Source: Asticcacaulis tiandongensis
GTDB lineage: Bacteria; Pseudomonadota; Alphaproteobacteria; Caulobacterales; Caulobacteraceae
Assembly: GCF_006475605.1 (NCBI RefSeq)
Contig: NZ_ML636837.1
Coordinates: 682,046 to 746,045 of the forward strand
Reading direction: 5' to 3'
Length of the DNA: 64,000 nt
Shown here: one piece after another, positions 8,421 through 15,407 of the stretch
Layout: every line of letters starts with the position of its first letter
How positions within the stretch are numbered: the stretch's first letter is position 1
Position numbers and translations under genes: made by a program
The notes under the pieces: generated by a model
Database searches by the model: none
The model's input: the letters and a program-made list of their open reading frames with translations, nothing else
Told to the model about the DNA's origin: nothing

Positions 8421-8464
8421 AAAAAGTCTGGACAGGGCGAAGAACCGCTTCGAGCCATGTCCAG
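8421..8464 (-). terminator. Hairpin module B2 (terminator-like) behind ilvC
   Basis: Arms TGGACA (8429-8434) and TGTCCA (8458-8463) surround the B interior CAGGGCGAAGAACCGCTTC then GAGCC. On the minus strand it is followed by GACTTTTT, exactly as in B1. It lies 13 bases beyond hairpin C1. Confidence 0.8.
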
Positions 8465-8477
8465 TCCTTAATGGAAC

Positions 8478-8519
8478 CACGAAAATGTATTTGACGCGAA
8501 GCGGCAAAACGTTTTCGTG
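8478..8519 (-). repeat. Stop-adjacent hairpin module C1 behind ilvC
   Basis: Perfect eight-base arms CACGAAAA (8478-8485) and TTTTCGTG (8512-8519), 11 bases past the ilvC stop. The minus-strand interior GTTTTG ... CAAATACATTT is shared with the hairpin at 50120-50161 behind xylB, whose arms differ. Confidence 0.8.
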
Positions 8520-8530
8520 AGGCAGGGCTT

Positions 8531-9532
8531 TTAGCCGTTACCCTTTTGGTTCAGCCAGCTCATGCGCGAACGCAGGTCCTTGCCGACCACTTCGATCGGA
8601 TGCTCAAGGTCCTGACGCATCAGGGCGTTGTAGCGTGGACGACCGGCCATGTTCTCAAGGATCCAGTCGCGGGCAAAGTCGCCGGACTGAATGTCGTTGA
8701 GTACTTCTTCCATGCGCGCACGGGTTTCTTCGTTGATGATGCGCGGGCCGGAAACCAGATCGCCGTACTTGCAGGTTTCAGACACGAACTCGTGCATCTT
8801 GGCGAAACCGCCTTCGTACAGCAGGTCAACGATAAGCTTCAGTTCGTGCAGAACTTCGAAGTAAGCGATTTCCGGACGGTAGCCCGCGTCAACCAGGGTT
8901 TCAAAGCCGGTCAGGATCAGTTCGGTCGTACCACCGCACAGAACGGCCTGTTCGCCGAACAGATCGGTTTCGGTTTCTTCCTTGAAGCTGGTTTCGATCA
9001 CGCCACCGATGGTGCCGCCGATGCCACGGGCATAACCCAGAGCTTTGCGGGCTGCGTTGCCGGTTACGTCGCGGTCAACCGCGAACAGGGTCGGAACGCC
9101 GCGGCCGCGCTGATATTCGCGACGAACGAGGTCGCCCGGGCCCTTAGGGGCTACGAGGATGACGTCAAGGTCAGGACGGGCATTGACGCGACCGTACAGA
9201 ACCGAGAAGCCGTGGGCGAACAGGATCGCTGCGCCCTGAGGCGCGTTAGGGGCGATTTCGTTGGCATAGATTTCGGCGTGAGCCATGTCAGGCGTCAGAA
9301 GCGCGATGATCGTCGCGTCCTTAACGGCTTCGGCGATTTCAGCGGTCGCCAGACCGTCATGGGTGGCCTTTTGATGGCCTGCACCGCCAGCGCGCACGCC
9401 GACGATTACATCAGCGCCGGAATCACGCAGATTCTGCGCATGGGCGCGGCCTTGAGAACCGTAACCGATAATGGCGATACGTTCGCCCTTCAGGCTGTCG
9501 GGGGAAACGTCGTCATTAGTATAGATTTTCAC
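8531..9532 (-). CDS. ilvC: Ketol-acid reductoisomerase IlvC (GTG start)
   Basis: IlvC isomerises and reduces acetolactate or acetohydroxybutyrate with NADPH and Mg2+. A start further upstream (9649) would add 39 residues unlike any family member. The GTG at 9532 begins the canonical (V/M)KIYTNDD N-terminus and has GGAG nine bases upstream, so it was chosen; the product has 333 residues, a class I enzyme. Seen are the Rossmann motif [15 protein letters not shown] (residues 21-35), [16 protein letters not shown] and the Mg/substrate region [16 protein letters not shown]. It follows the IlvD-C-like gene by 58 bases and is followed by the C1-B2 hairpins. Confidence 0.96.
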   Translation of the reverse strand: MKIYTNDDVSPDSLKGERIAIIGYGSQGRAHAQNLRDSGADVIVGVRAGGAGHQKATHDGLATAEIAEAVKDATIIALLTPDMAHAEIYANEIAPNAPQGAAILFAHGFSVLYGRVNARPDLDVILVAPKGPGDLVRREYQRGRGVPTLFAVDRDVTGNAARKALGYARGIGGTIGGVIETSFKEETETDLFGEQAVLCGGTTELILTGFETLVDAGYRPEIAYFEVLHELKLIVDLLYEGGFAKMHEFVSETCKYGDLVSGPRIINEETRARMEEVLNDIQSGDFARDWILENMAGRPRYNALMRQDLEHPIEVVGKDLRSRMSWLNQKGNG

Positions 9533-9590
9533 GTCAGATAGCTCCGTTTTGGATTGGCCTGAGGGCCGGTGCATTGGGAAGTGGTAATTA

Positions 9591-10169
9591 TTATGCCGCT
9601 GTATCAGCCGCCTGTGAGGCCGAATCCAACATTGCAGCGTATTTTGCAAGAGGGGCGAAGCCGTTTTTTACTTTTCCGCCGTTTACAGTCGCAGCAGGGG
9701 CTTCCCCGCTACGGATCGTCAGGTCGGCGTCTATGTTCAGGCGGCGACCCTTTATGTCAATGGTAATGGTGTCGGCGTTCTGAACATAACGGATGGATTT
9801 GCCGACATGGCTTATGGTGATGCCATTGGTTGACGGGGCGAATTTGCCGTTTGAAATCAGGGCGATGTCTTTCAGTTCTGCCGAAGACAGGGCCGCGAAA
9901 ATGGCCGACATTTCGGCCTCGTCAGCCGCCGCGATGATGATGGCTTCACCCGATGCGACGCGGCCATCCGTAATGGCGGCAATGGCACCGGCTTCGGTGG
10001 CGAAGACGCGGGCCTTCGCTTCAAAGGGATCGCGGCCAAAACCGGCACCGGTCATCACGCAGCCCTCGCGTGCCAGTGAACCGTGCAAAATGACAAACCC
10101 CTGAGGGTTTTCTGCATCGGCAGGGGCATCAGTGATTTCGGCGATGTCGATTTTCATTTGGGCGGTCAT
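9591..10169 (-). CDS. Stand-alone homologue of the IlvD/Edd C-terminal domain
   Basis: A 192-residue protein that aligns along its length with the C-terminal beta-barrel domain of dihydroxy-acid dehydratase, without the Fe-S domain. Compare [20 protein letters not shown] here (residues 24-43) with [19 protein letters not shown] in the ilvD of this window, KARVF with TAKVF, and [20 protein letters not shown] (103-122) with [20 protein letters not shown]. The serine of DGRFSG, proposed as catalytic base in the family, is alanine here (NGKFAP), so catalysis on its own is unlikely. It sits directly upstream of ilvC on the same strand. It could be a regulatory or accessory subunit for IlvD or a relic. 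ATG at 10169 or 10157 could be the start; neither has a strong ribosome site. Confidence 0.75.
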   Translation of the reverse strand: MTAQMKIDIAEITDAPADAENPQGFVILHGSLAREGCVMTGAGFGRDPFEAKARVFATEAGAIAAITDGRVASGEAIIIAAADEAEMSAIFAALSSAELKDIALISNGKFAPSTNGITISHVGKSIRYVQNADTITIDIKGRRLNIDADLTIRSGEAPAATVNGGKVKNGFAPLAKYAAMLDSASQAADTAA

Positions 10170-10206
10170 GACAGGGCTCGGTTGATCAGGCTAAATAACG
10201 GGCATA

Positions 10207-10240
10207 TGCGAAAAATCCCGCTCTGGGCGAAGGAGCGGGA
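10207..10240 (-). terminator. Terminator-like hairpin upstream of the IlvD-C-like gene (candidate attenuator)
   Basis: On the minus strand the arms TCCCGCTC and GAGCGGGA form a perfect eight-base stem with a nine-base loop, followed directly by TTTTTC. It lies about 40 bases after the stop of the small Leu/Val-rich frame (10280-10432) and about 40 bases before the IlvD-C-like gene. A terminator between a leader peptide and the first structural gene is the layout of classical ilv/leu attenuators. Confidence 0.6.
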
Positions 10241-10279
10241 GGATGGTTTTCCTCAAGAAATCAGGCGGTTAAGCCGTCT

Positions 10280-10432
10280 TCACCACTCCGGTATCATGGG
10301 GCGTACCACAGATACGCCTACCACAAGCAGGTTGAGAAGGCTTAGGAGAACGGCAGCCATAACAAAGCTCTGGCCCAGAACGCGGATGTTCTGAGTGTCT
10401 TTAGTTGCAGCAATGGCAATCGCTTTGCGCAA
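10280..10432 (-). CDS. Small Leu/Val-rich frame: candidate leader peptide or one-pass membrane protein
   Basis: An open frame of 50 codons starts at TTG (10432) with GGAG nine bases upstream; an internal ATG (residue 25) gives a 26-residue version that begins MAAVLLSLLNLLVVGVSVV. Fourteen of the nineteen residues from V24 to V42 would be hydrophobic and eleven of fifteen in one block are Leu or Val. That composition and length, with a terminator close behind and ilv genes next, fit an attenuation leader peptide. The longer reading also fits a small membrane protein with a charged N-terminus. Existence as a translated product is not proven. Confidence 0.4.
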   Translation of the reverse strand: MRKAIAIAATKDTQNIRVLGQSFVMAAVLLSLLNLLVVGVSVVRPMIPEW

Positions 10433-10790
10433 AATGCACGTCTCCGTTGGCGGGGCCGTTGTGGCTCCGTAGTCAGGCTATATAGACCCAAGACTCAACA
10501 AATTGCAAAGACAAAATTGGAAAATTATTTCCGGTTTGGCGGGTAATGGCAAAATTGTTAGAAAAATAATCACAATAAAAAGCATAATACCGAAAAAATA
10601 TACCTGAAATTGACCTCTGTGGATTAAATGATTGCTTTGGTTGGCGTGAATCCGGAAAGCTTTCGCGGGCGCAAAAAAGTGTACGGTGGCGCCGACAGGC
10701 GCGGGCCTGTTGCATTTATGTGTAATGGTTTTATATCGCACACATAACGCTATATATAATGACACCCTGTCTCACCGAAGGTTTTGTATC
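10433..10790. promoter_or_regulatory. Divergent, AT-rich control region between ilvD and the minus-strand ilv genes
   Basis: About 360 bases without a convincing gene. 10495-10620 is strikingly AT-rich compared with its surroundings and is the likely promoter for the minus-strand transcript. A perfect TATAAT lies at 10755-10760, about 30 bases before the ilvD ATG, and may be its -10 box, but no good -35 partner is visible. A small hairpin with GCGCC/GGCGC arms lies at 10689-10702. Confidence 0.4.
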
Positions 10791-12656
10791 ATGCCCGCTT
10801 ACCGTTCCCGCACCACGACATTTGGACGCAATATGGCCGGTGCCCGTGCGCTCTGGCGGGCCACGGGTATGACCGAGGCCGATTTCTCAAAGCCCATTAT
10901 TGCGGTGGTCAATTCGTTCACCCAGTTTGTGCCCGGTCACGTGCACCTGAAAGATCTGGGGCAACTGGTGGCGCGAGAGATCGAAAAGGCCGGTGGCGTC
11001 GCCAAGGAATTCAATACGATTGCTGTTGATGACGGTATCGCCATGGGCCACGGCGGGATGCTCTATTCGCTGCCATCGCGTGATCTGATTGCCGACAGCG
11101 TTGAATATATGGTCAATGCGCACTGTGCCGACGCCATGGTCTGTATCTCGAACTGTGACAAGATCACGCCGGGTATGCTGATGGCGGCGATGCGTCTGAA
11201 CATTCCGGCGATCTTCGTGTCCGGTGGGCCGATGGAAGCCGGTAAGGTCGTGTGGCCAGACAAAGACGGCGTGGCGCGCACCCATGCGCTCGATCTGGTC
11301 GATGCCATGGTTCAGGCCGCTGACGACAGCATCTCTGACGAGCAGGTTCAGGCCGTTGAAGAAAACGCCTGCCCGACCTGTGGCTCCTGTTCGGGGATGT
11401 TTACCGCCAATTCGATGAACTGCCTGACCGAAGCGCTGGGGCTTTCGTTGCCGGGTAACGGTACGACTCTGGCGACACACTCAGATCGTCAGGCTCTGTT
11501 TGAAGAAGCCGGGCGTACGATTGTTGAGATTACGCGTCGTTATTATGAGACGGACGACGAAAGTGTTCTGCCGCGTTCGATTGCGACGTTTGAGGCCTTT
11601 GAAAACGCCATGCGTCTGGATATCGCCATGGGCGGGTCGTCCAACACGGTGCTGCACCTGTTAGCGGCGGCGCAGGAGGCCGGTGTTGACTTCAAGATGG
11701 CCGACATTGATCGACTGTCACGCACTACGCCGTGTCTGTGTAAGGTCGCACCGGCGACTTCGGACGTGCACATCGAGGATGTTCACCGCGCTGGCGGCAT
11801 TGTCGGCATTCTGGGGGAACTGCATCGCGGTGGCATGCTGCATGGCGAGGTGCCGACCGTGCATTCGCCGACATTGGCTTCGGCGATTGCCCATTGGGAC
11901 ATCAAACAATCCAATGATGAGCGGGTAGCCAATTTCTTTAAGGCGGCACCGGGGGGCGTGCGGACAACGCAGGCCTTTTCACAGAGCCGTCGCTGGGATG
12001 AACTGGACACCAACCGCCAGACGGGCATTATCCGTTCGGTCGAGCACGCCTTCACCAAGGATGGCGGCATTGCGGTTCTGTACGGCAATATTGCCGAGGA
12101 TGGCTGCATCGTGAAGACCGCGGGCGTTGAAGAAGAAATCTGGCGCTTCAACGGGACGGCCAAGGTGTTCGAGGCTCAGGAAGATGCGACCCAAGGCATT
12201 CTGAATAATCAGGTTGGACCGGGGGATGTTGTGATCATCCGCTATGAGGGGCCGCGCGGCGGGCCGGGCATGCAGGAAATGCTCTACCCGACCTCCTATC
12301 TGAAATCCAAGGGTCTGGGTAAAAAGTGCGCCCTGCTGACGGACGGGCGTTTTTCGGGCGGGACATCGGGCCTGTCGATCGGTCACGCGTCGCCTGAAGC
12401 GGCGCAGGGTGGTCTGATTGCGCTGGTTGAAGACGGTGACCGGATCGAGATCGATATTCCGGCGCGGTCGATCAAGCTTGTGGTGTCGGATGCGGTGCTG
12501 GCCGAGCGTCGCGCAGCGCAACTGGCCCGTGGCAAGGATGCCTATACGCCGAAAAACCGTGAGCGTTATGTGTCCAAGGCCTTGCAGGCCTATGCCGCCA
12601 TGGTGACGTCAGCGGATACCGGCGCGGTAAGGGATTTGTCGTTGTTGGGTAAGTAG
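10791..12656 (+). CDS. ilvD: Dihydroxy-acid dehydratase IlvD
   Basis: IlvD dehydrates 2,3-dihydroxy-isovalerate and -methylvalerate to the 2-oxo acids that feed IlvE and LeuA. From the ATG at 10791 the product has 621 residues and begins [31 protein letters not shown], as in E. coli (616 residues); the longer frame from 10686 adds atypical residues. Fe-S ligands are visible in [12 protein letters not shown] (about residues 118-129) and [16 protein letters not shown] (about 196-211); the C-terminal domain has [16 protein letters not shown] near residue 517. It is transcribed away from the remaining ilv/leu genes. Confidence 0.96.
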   Translation: MPAYRSRTTTFGRNMAGARALWRATGMTEADFSKPIIAVVNSFTQFVPGHVHLKDLGQLVAREIEKAGGVAKEFNTIAVDDGIAMGHGGMLYSLPSRDLIADSVEYMVNAHCADAMVCISNCDKITPGMLMAAMRLNIPAIFVSGGPMEAGKVVWPDKDGVARTHALDLVDAMVQAADDSISDEQVQAVEENACPTCGSCSGMFTANSMNCLTEALGLSLPGNGTTLATHSDRQALFEEAGRTIVEITRRYYETDDESVLPRSIATFEAFENAMRLDIAMGGSSNTVLHLLAAAQEAGVDFKMADIDRLSRTTPCLCKVAPATSDVHIEDVHRAGGIVGILGELHRGGMLHGEVPTVHSPTLASAIAHWDIKQSNDERVANFFKAAPGGVRTTQAFSQSRRWDELDTNRQTGIIRSVEHAFTKDGGIAVLYGNIAEDGCIVKTAGVEEEIWRFNGTAKVFEAQEDATQGILNNQVGPGDVVIIRYEGPRGGPGMQEMLYPTSYLKSKGLGKKCALLTDGRFSGGTSGLSIGHASPEAAQGGLIALVEDGDRIEIDIPARSIKLVVSDAVLAERRAAQLARGKDAYTPKNRERYVSKALQAYAAMVTSADTGAVRDLSLLGK

Positions 12657-12699
12657 TTCATGGCGCGTTCATCTTTGGCGACCTAGGTAGAGTAAATAG

Positions 12700-12735
12700 C
12701 CTCACCCCAACCCTCTCCCTGATAGGGGAGAGGGG
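12700..12735. repeat. RIME-like palindrome, simple type
   Basis: CCTCACCCCAACCCTCTCCC, a short loop, then GGGGAGAGGGGG. It fills the gap between ilvD and the DUF4197 gene and matches copies at 316, 14614 and 28983 (inverted in the first). Confidence 0.75.
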
Positions 12736-12755
12736 GTTTAAAAGGACGTACGGAG

Positions 12756-13502
12756 ATGGATAGACGGGTTTTGTTGATGTCCCTGATATCGGCGGGGATT
12801 GCGTCAGGGGCGCAGGCCCAGAGCCTGAAAGATATCCTGAAAGGGATTGCCCGTTCGCAGGTGGCACCGCAGCCCGAAGGCAGCGCTGTAACCGGTGGTT
12901 TGACTCAGGCCAGTGCTGCGCAAGGCTTGCGGGAAGCCCTGAGCCTTGGGGCCGTGGCTGCCGTGACGAGGGTTGGGCGCGCTGACGGTTACTGGGGCGA
13001 CAGCCTGATCCGCATCCCCTTGCCGAAAACCTTGGCCAAGGTGCAAACGGGTCTGGCGCAGGTGGGTATGTCCGGGGCTTTGGATGAGGTCCACCTTAAG
13101 GTCAATCGGGCGGCGGAAGCTTCGGCACCGGTCGCACGGGGCCTGTTTGTCGATGCTATCAAATCCATGACGCTCAATGATGCGGTGGGTATTGTCAGGG
13201 GCGGCTCGACCTCAGGGACGCAGTACCTGCAAAAAGCGACAACGCCACGCCTGACGACCCTGTTTACGCCAACCATCGAAGACGCCCTTGAAGATACAGG
13301 CGCGGTCAGGGCGCTGGGGAATGCCATTTCACGCAATGGCCTGAGTAGCTATGTCAAGAAAGAACCCAAGGTTTATCTGGGGGAATATGCGGTGGGTAAG
13401 GCGCTGGACGGGCTATTCTATTACGTCGGGCGTGAGGAAAGTGCCATTCGCACCGATCCGGCTAAGCGTACGTCCGAGATTTTGCGGGCGGTGTTTGGGT
13501 AG
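12756..13502 (+). CDS. DUF4197 family periplasmic protein
   Basis: A 248-residue protein with a short N-terminal signal (MDRRVLLMSLISAGIASGAQAQ, cleavage likely after AQA). The body has the DUF4197 signature: GLREALSLGAVAAVTRVG, a hydrophobic LPKTL..VQTGLAQVGM stretch, ALDEVHLKVNRAAEASAPVAR and the conserved C-terminal GLFYYVGREESAIRTDPAKRTSEILRAVFG. The family is common in Gram-negative bacteria and its function is unknown. AAGGA lies nine bases before the ATG. It stands alone between ilvD and a bidirectional terminator. Confidence 0.88.
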   Translation: MDRRVLLMSLISAGIASGAQAQSLKDILKGIARSQVAPQPEGSAVTGGLTQASAAQGLREALSLGAVAAVTRVGRADGYWGDSLIRIPLPKTLAKVQTGLAQVGMSGALDEVHLKVNRAAEASAPVARGLFVDAIKSMTLNDAVGIVRGGSTSGTQYLQKATTPRLTTLFTPTIEDALEDTGAVRALGNAISRNGLSSYVKKEPKVYLGEYAVGKALDGLFYYVGREESAIRTDPAKRTSEILRAVFG

Positions 13503-13512
13503 GGCTTGAATT

Positions 13513-13564
13513 GCCCCCTCCGTCAGCGACTTCGCGCTGACACCTCCCCGCTTCGCAGGGGAGG
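13513..13564. repeat. RIME-like double-hairpin repeat
   Basis: CCCCCTCC, an inner hairpin with GTCAGCG/CGCTGAC arms, ACCTCCCC, a CGCTTCG loop and GGGGAGG. The inner hairpin is identical to that of the copy at 29072, but the outer loop differs. Confidence 0.75.
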
Positions 13565-13572
13565 ATTAATGA

Positions 13573-13610
13573 CCATAAAAAAAGCGCCTGATGGAGCGCT
13601 TTTTTTATGG
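13573..13610. terminator. Bidirectional terminator between DUF4197 and CHAP genes
   Basis: Perfect fifteen-base arms CCATAAAAAAAGCGC (13573-13587) and GCGCTTTTTTTATGG (13596-13610) around an eight-base loop. The A/T-run flanks give a U-tract on either strand, so it can end both convergent genes. Confidence 0.92.
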
Positions 13611-13623
13611 CTGTTGAGCCGGA

Positions 13624-14301
13624 TTATTTCTTTTTGGCGGCTTTTTTCGCGGGCTTTTTGGCCGGTGCGTCAGCGGTCAGGGCATCAGCCAGTGACGGGG
13701 CGCTGGCGCGGGTGCTGGTCTGCATGGCGGCGGGGGGGAGGGCCGAATTGTCCTGCTTCTCGAGGACCTGAGCGATCAGCGGTTGCGGCATATAGGGCTG
13801 AGGCTGGGAAGGAAGCTGAGGCGTTGCGTTTTCGCTGTTATAGATAAAGCCGTAGATCGGATAGACGGTCGAACCGAGGTCGTTAAGCGGGCCGTACCAT
13901 ACCTTAACGGCTGACCAGTCATTGTTCGGAGACACGTCCACCACGGTGACGTTTTCTTCAACCTGACCGCGGCGGCCATTAATGGGCGACCAGTTGGCGT
14001 GGGTGATCTGAATAAGGCGATCGGTAATGACCTGAGAGACGACGGCCACGTGACCGCGGCTCATTTTACCATGCTTTTGGAAAACCAGAACGGCGCCGGA
14101 TTGCGGGGCGTCACCACGTTGATACTTGCCTGAAGCCTTTTCCCACCATGTCCAGGCATCGCCATAGATGTCCATGTTGGTGATCGAGCGTGCGAAGGTC
14201 ACGCACTGCCAGTAAGGGGACTTAGTGGTTTGCGCCATGGCGCTTTGGGTACCAAAGGCAAGACACACAGTAAGGGCAAAAGCCGCCAGTTTTTTCAGCA
14301 C
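13624..14301 (-). CDS. Secreted CHAP-domain peptidoglycan amidase (GTG start)
   Basis: Probable cell-wall amidase/endopeptidase. The GTG at 14301 has GGAG seven bases upstream and begins a clear signal peptide (MLKKLAAFALTVCLAFGTQSAMAQ); a longer frame from 14397 would bury it, so the GTG was chosen (225 residues). The CHAP catalytic triad is visible as C33 (YWQCVTFARSI), H84 (SRGHVAVVSQV) and N103 (THANWSP). The C-terminus after about residue 150 is Pro/Gln-rich, then Ala/Lys-rich (PAKKPAKKAAKKK), a basic tail that could bind the wall or membrane. A perfect CtrA consensus lies about 200 bases upstream. Confidence 0.88.
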   Translation of the reverse strand: MLKKLAAFALTVCLAFGTQSAMAQTTKSPYWQCVTFARSITNMDIYGDAWTWWEKASGKYQRGDAPQSGAVLVFQKHGKMSRGHVAVVSQVITDRLIQITHANWSPINGRRGQVEENVTVVDVSPNNDWSAVKVWYGPLNDLGSTVYPIYGFIYNSENATPQLPSQPQPYMPQPLIAQVLEKQDNSALPPAAMQTSTRASAPSLADALTADAPAKKPAKKAAKKK

Positions 14302-14613
14302 GCGCACGCTCCGGGTTGATTTGAAGCGTTTGGACGCTTCTCTCTTAGCAGGGGTGGTCGCGGAATGAAAAACCTGAAGCCTAAAAGCCCGCGACAAATC
14401 AGTTACAGGATTTGATACATACTACAGGGGAATTTACAAAGTGTTTATTTTGGTAAAAGTGACAATTTTCCCACAGAAAATATGATGGGCGTCAAGAAAG
14501 CGGTTAAGAATCAATTAACTATAATTGTAATGGCGGCGTAAAATTTTTTGTCGGGAATATATGCGGGGCGCAGGAGGTAAGAAACCGGCAAAGGGGGCGG
14601 GTCTGTTGATGTC
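14302..14613. other. AT-rich upstream region of the CHAP gene
   Basis: No gene is visible in this roughly 310-base stretch. It is AT-rich from 14400 to 14550 and holds the CtrA box; a promoter for the CHAP gene is expected here, but I cannot fix -35/-10 elements. Confidence 0.5.
14504..14519. promoter_or_regulatory. CtrA-binding consensus (TTAA-N7-TTAAC)
   Basis: TTAA at 14504-14507, seven bases, TTAAC at 14515-14519: a full match to the CtrA box of Caulobacterales cell-cycle promoters. It lies in an AT-rich 300-base gap about 200 bases upstream of the CHAP gene (minus strand). The other neighbour, ydbL, ends towards the gap, so the CHAP gene is the only candidate target. Confidence 0.6.
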
Positions 14614-14716
14614 ACCCCTCACCCCAGCCCTCTCCCCCATGGGGAAGAGGGAGGTAAAACAAAATAACAACCGTTATTTGCCTCGGGGCTAAAGGGTGCA
14701 GGGCCTGAGGCCCTGC
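14614..14716 (-). repeat. RIME-like palindrome plus stop-adjacent GC hairpin of ydbL
   Basis: 14614-14654 is a simple-type palindrome (CACCCCTCACCCCAGCCC, then GGGGAAGAGGGAGG). 14698-14716 is a perfect hairpin with GCAGGGCC/GGCCCTGC arms and TGA loop that touches the ydbL stop codon. The block GGGTGCAGGGCCTGAGG recurs at 29163-29185 near carB. Confidence 0.7.
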
Positions 14717-15090
14717 TATTTTTGCTTCCAGCTGCCGGAAGTGTCTTTGTAGAACTCACCGGCCTTGAGCTTGGGCAGGATGACGTTGTTGAACGCCGAA
14801 GCACCGGCAGCGGCAGGGGACACACCGTTCTGGCTGGCGGCCTGTGCGTAGACGCCCGCGCGACCGGTATTGATTTCATCAACTGCAGCCTTGGTGGCGG
14901 CATCGCCCGGCTTAACGAAGCCAAGGTAACCATCGGATTGTTCGCCAACGATACCAGCGGCCTTGGCGGCATCGACCTTTTGACGGGCGGCGGATTGTGC
15001 CAGAGCCGGTGTGGTCAGGGCCACGGTGCCGGTAACAACCACAGAAGCGGCCAGAACCGCGCTCATCAGGGACAGGGTAATCTTTTTCAT
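14716..15090 (-). CDS. ydbL: YdbL family periplasmic protein (DUF1318)
   Basis: A 124-residue secreted protein with an N-terminal signal (MKKITLSLMSAVLAASVVVT... ending ALAQ) followed by the DUF1318 signature: AARQKVDAAKAAGIVGEQSDGYLGFV, AAVDEINTGRAGVYAQAA and a C-terminal AGEFYKDTSGSWKQK. In E. coli YdbL is thought to help assemble the YdbH-YnbE bridge. It is the last gene of the ydbH-ynbE-ydbL unit, 27 bases after ynbE. Confidence 0.9.
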   Translation of the reverse strand: MKKITLSLMSAVLAASVVVTGTVALTTPALAQSAARQKVDAAKAAGIVGEQSDGYLGFVKPGDAATKAAVDEINTGRAGVYAQAASQNGVSPAAAGASAFNNVILPKLKAGEFYKDTSGSWKQK

Positions 15091-15117
15091 GTCTTTAATC
15101 TCGCTCTCTTGTCCGGA

Positions 15118-15324
15118 TCAGAACAGGTCGGGGTTTTGTTTAACCAGCGCCTTGACGTCTTCATCAAGGCTGATGCGGACATTGTGATCAAGCTGGGCGT
15201 AGATGGTGATCGGATCGACCTGCAAACGAATGGTCGGGGTACAGGCCGAAGCCAGTGTTGCTGTCAGTAGAGCGGCTCCGATTATCAGCGGGCGCTGTCC
15301 TGCGGTAAAAATCAGTCGGGTCAT
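15118..15324 (-). CDS. ynbE: YnbE family outer-membrane lipoprotein
   Basis: A 68-residue lipoprotein. From the ATG at 15324 (MTRLIFTAGQRPL...) a hydrophobic stretch leads to the lipobox LASAC, followed by the conserved mature sequence TPTIRLQVDPITIYAQLDHNVRI. The longer frame from 15411 overlaps the ydbH end and lacks a signal. In E. coli YnbE multimers contact the C-terminus of YdbH and complete an intermembrane beta-structure for phospholipid transport. It lies between ydbH and ydbL, as in E. coli. Confidence 0.9.
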   Translation of the reverse strand: MTRLIFTAGQRPLIIGAALLTATLASACTPTIRLQVDPITIYAQLDHNVRISLDEDVKALVKQNPDLF

Positions 15325-15407
15325 AATATACAGCTCCGTAGCGGAAAATCGGTCAGTCAGTTGACTATATATAGGCGGTATAATCTGAACCTGACCTGAA
15401 TGCGATG

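Noticed and set aside
8247..8507. Minus-strand frame of 86 codons between ilvC and ilvB
   Set aside because: It runs through the C1 and B2 hairpins, overlaps the ilvB start and has no family-like sequence.
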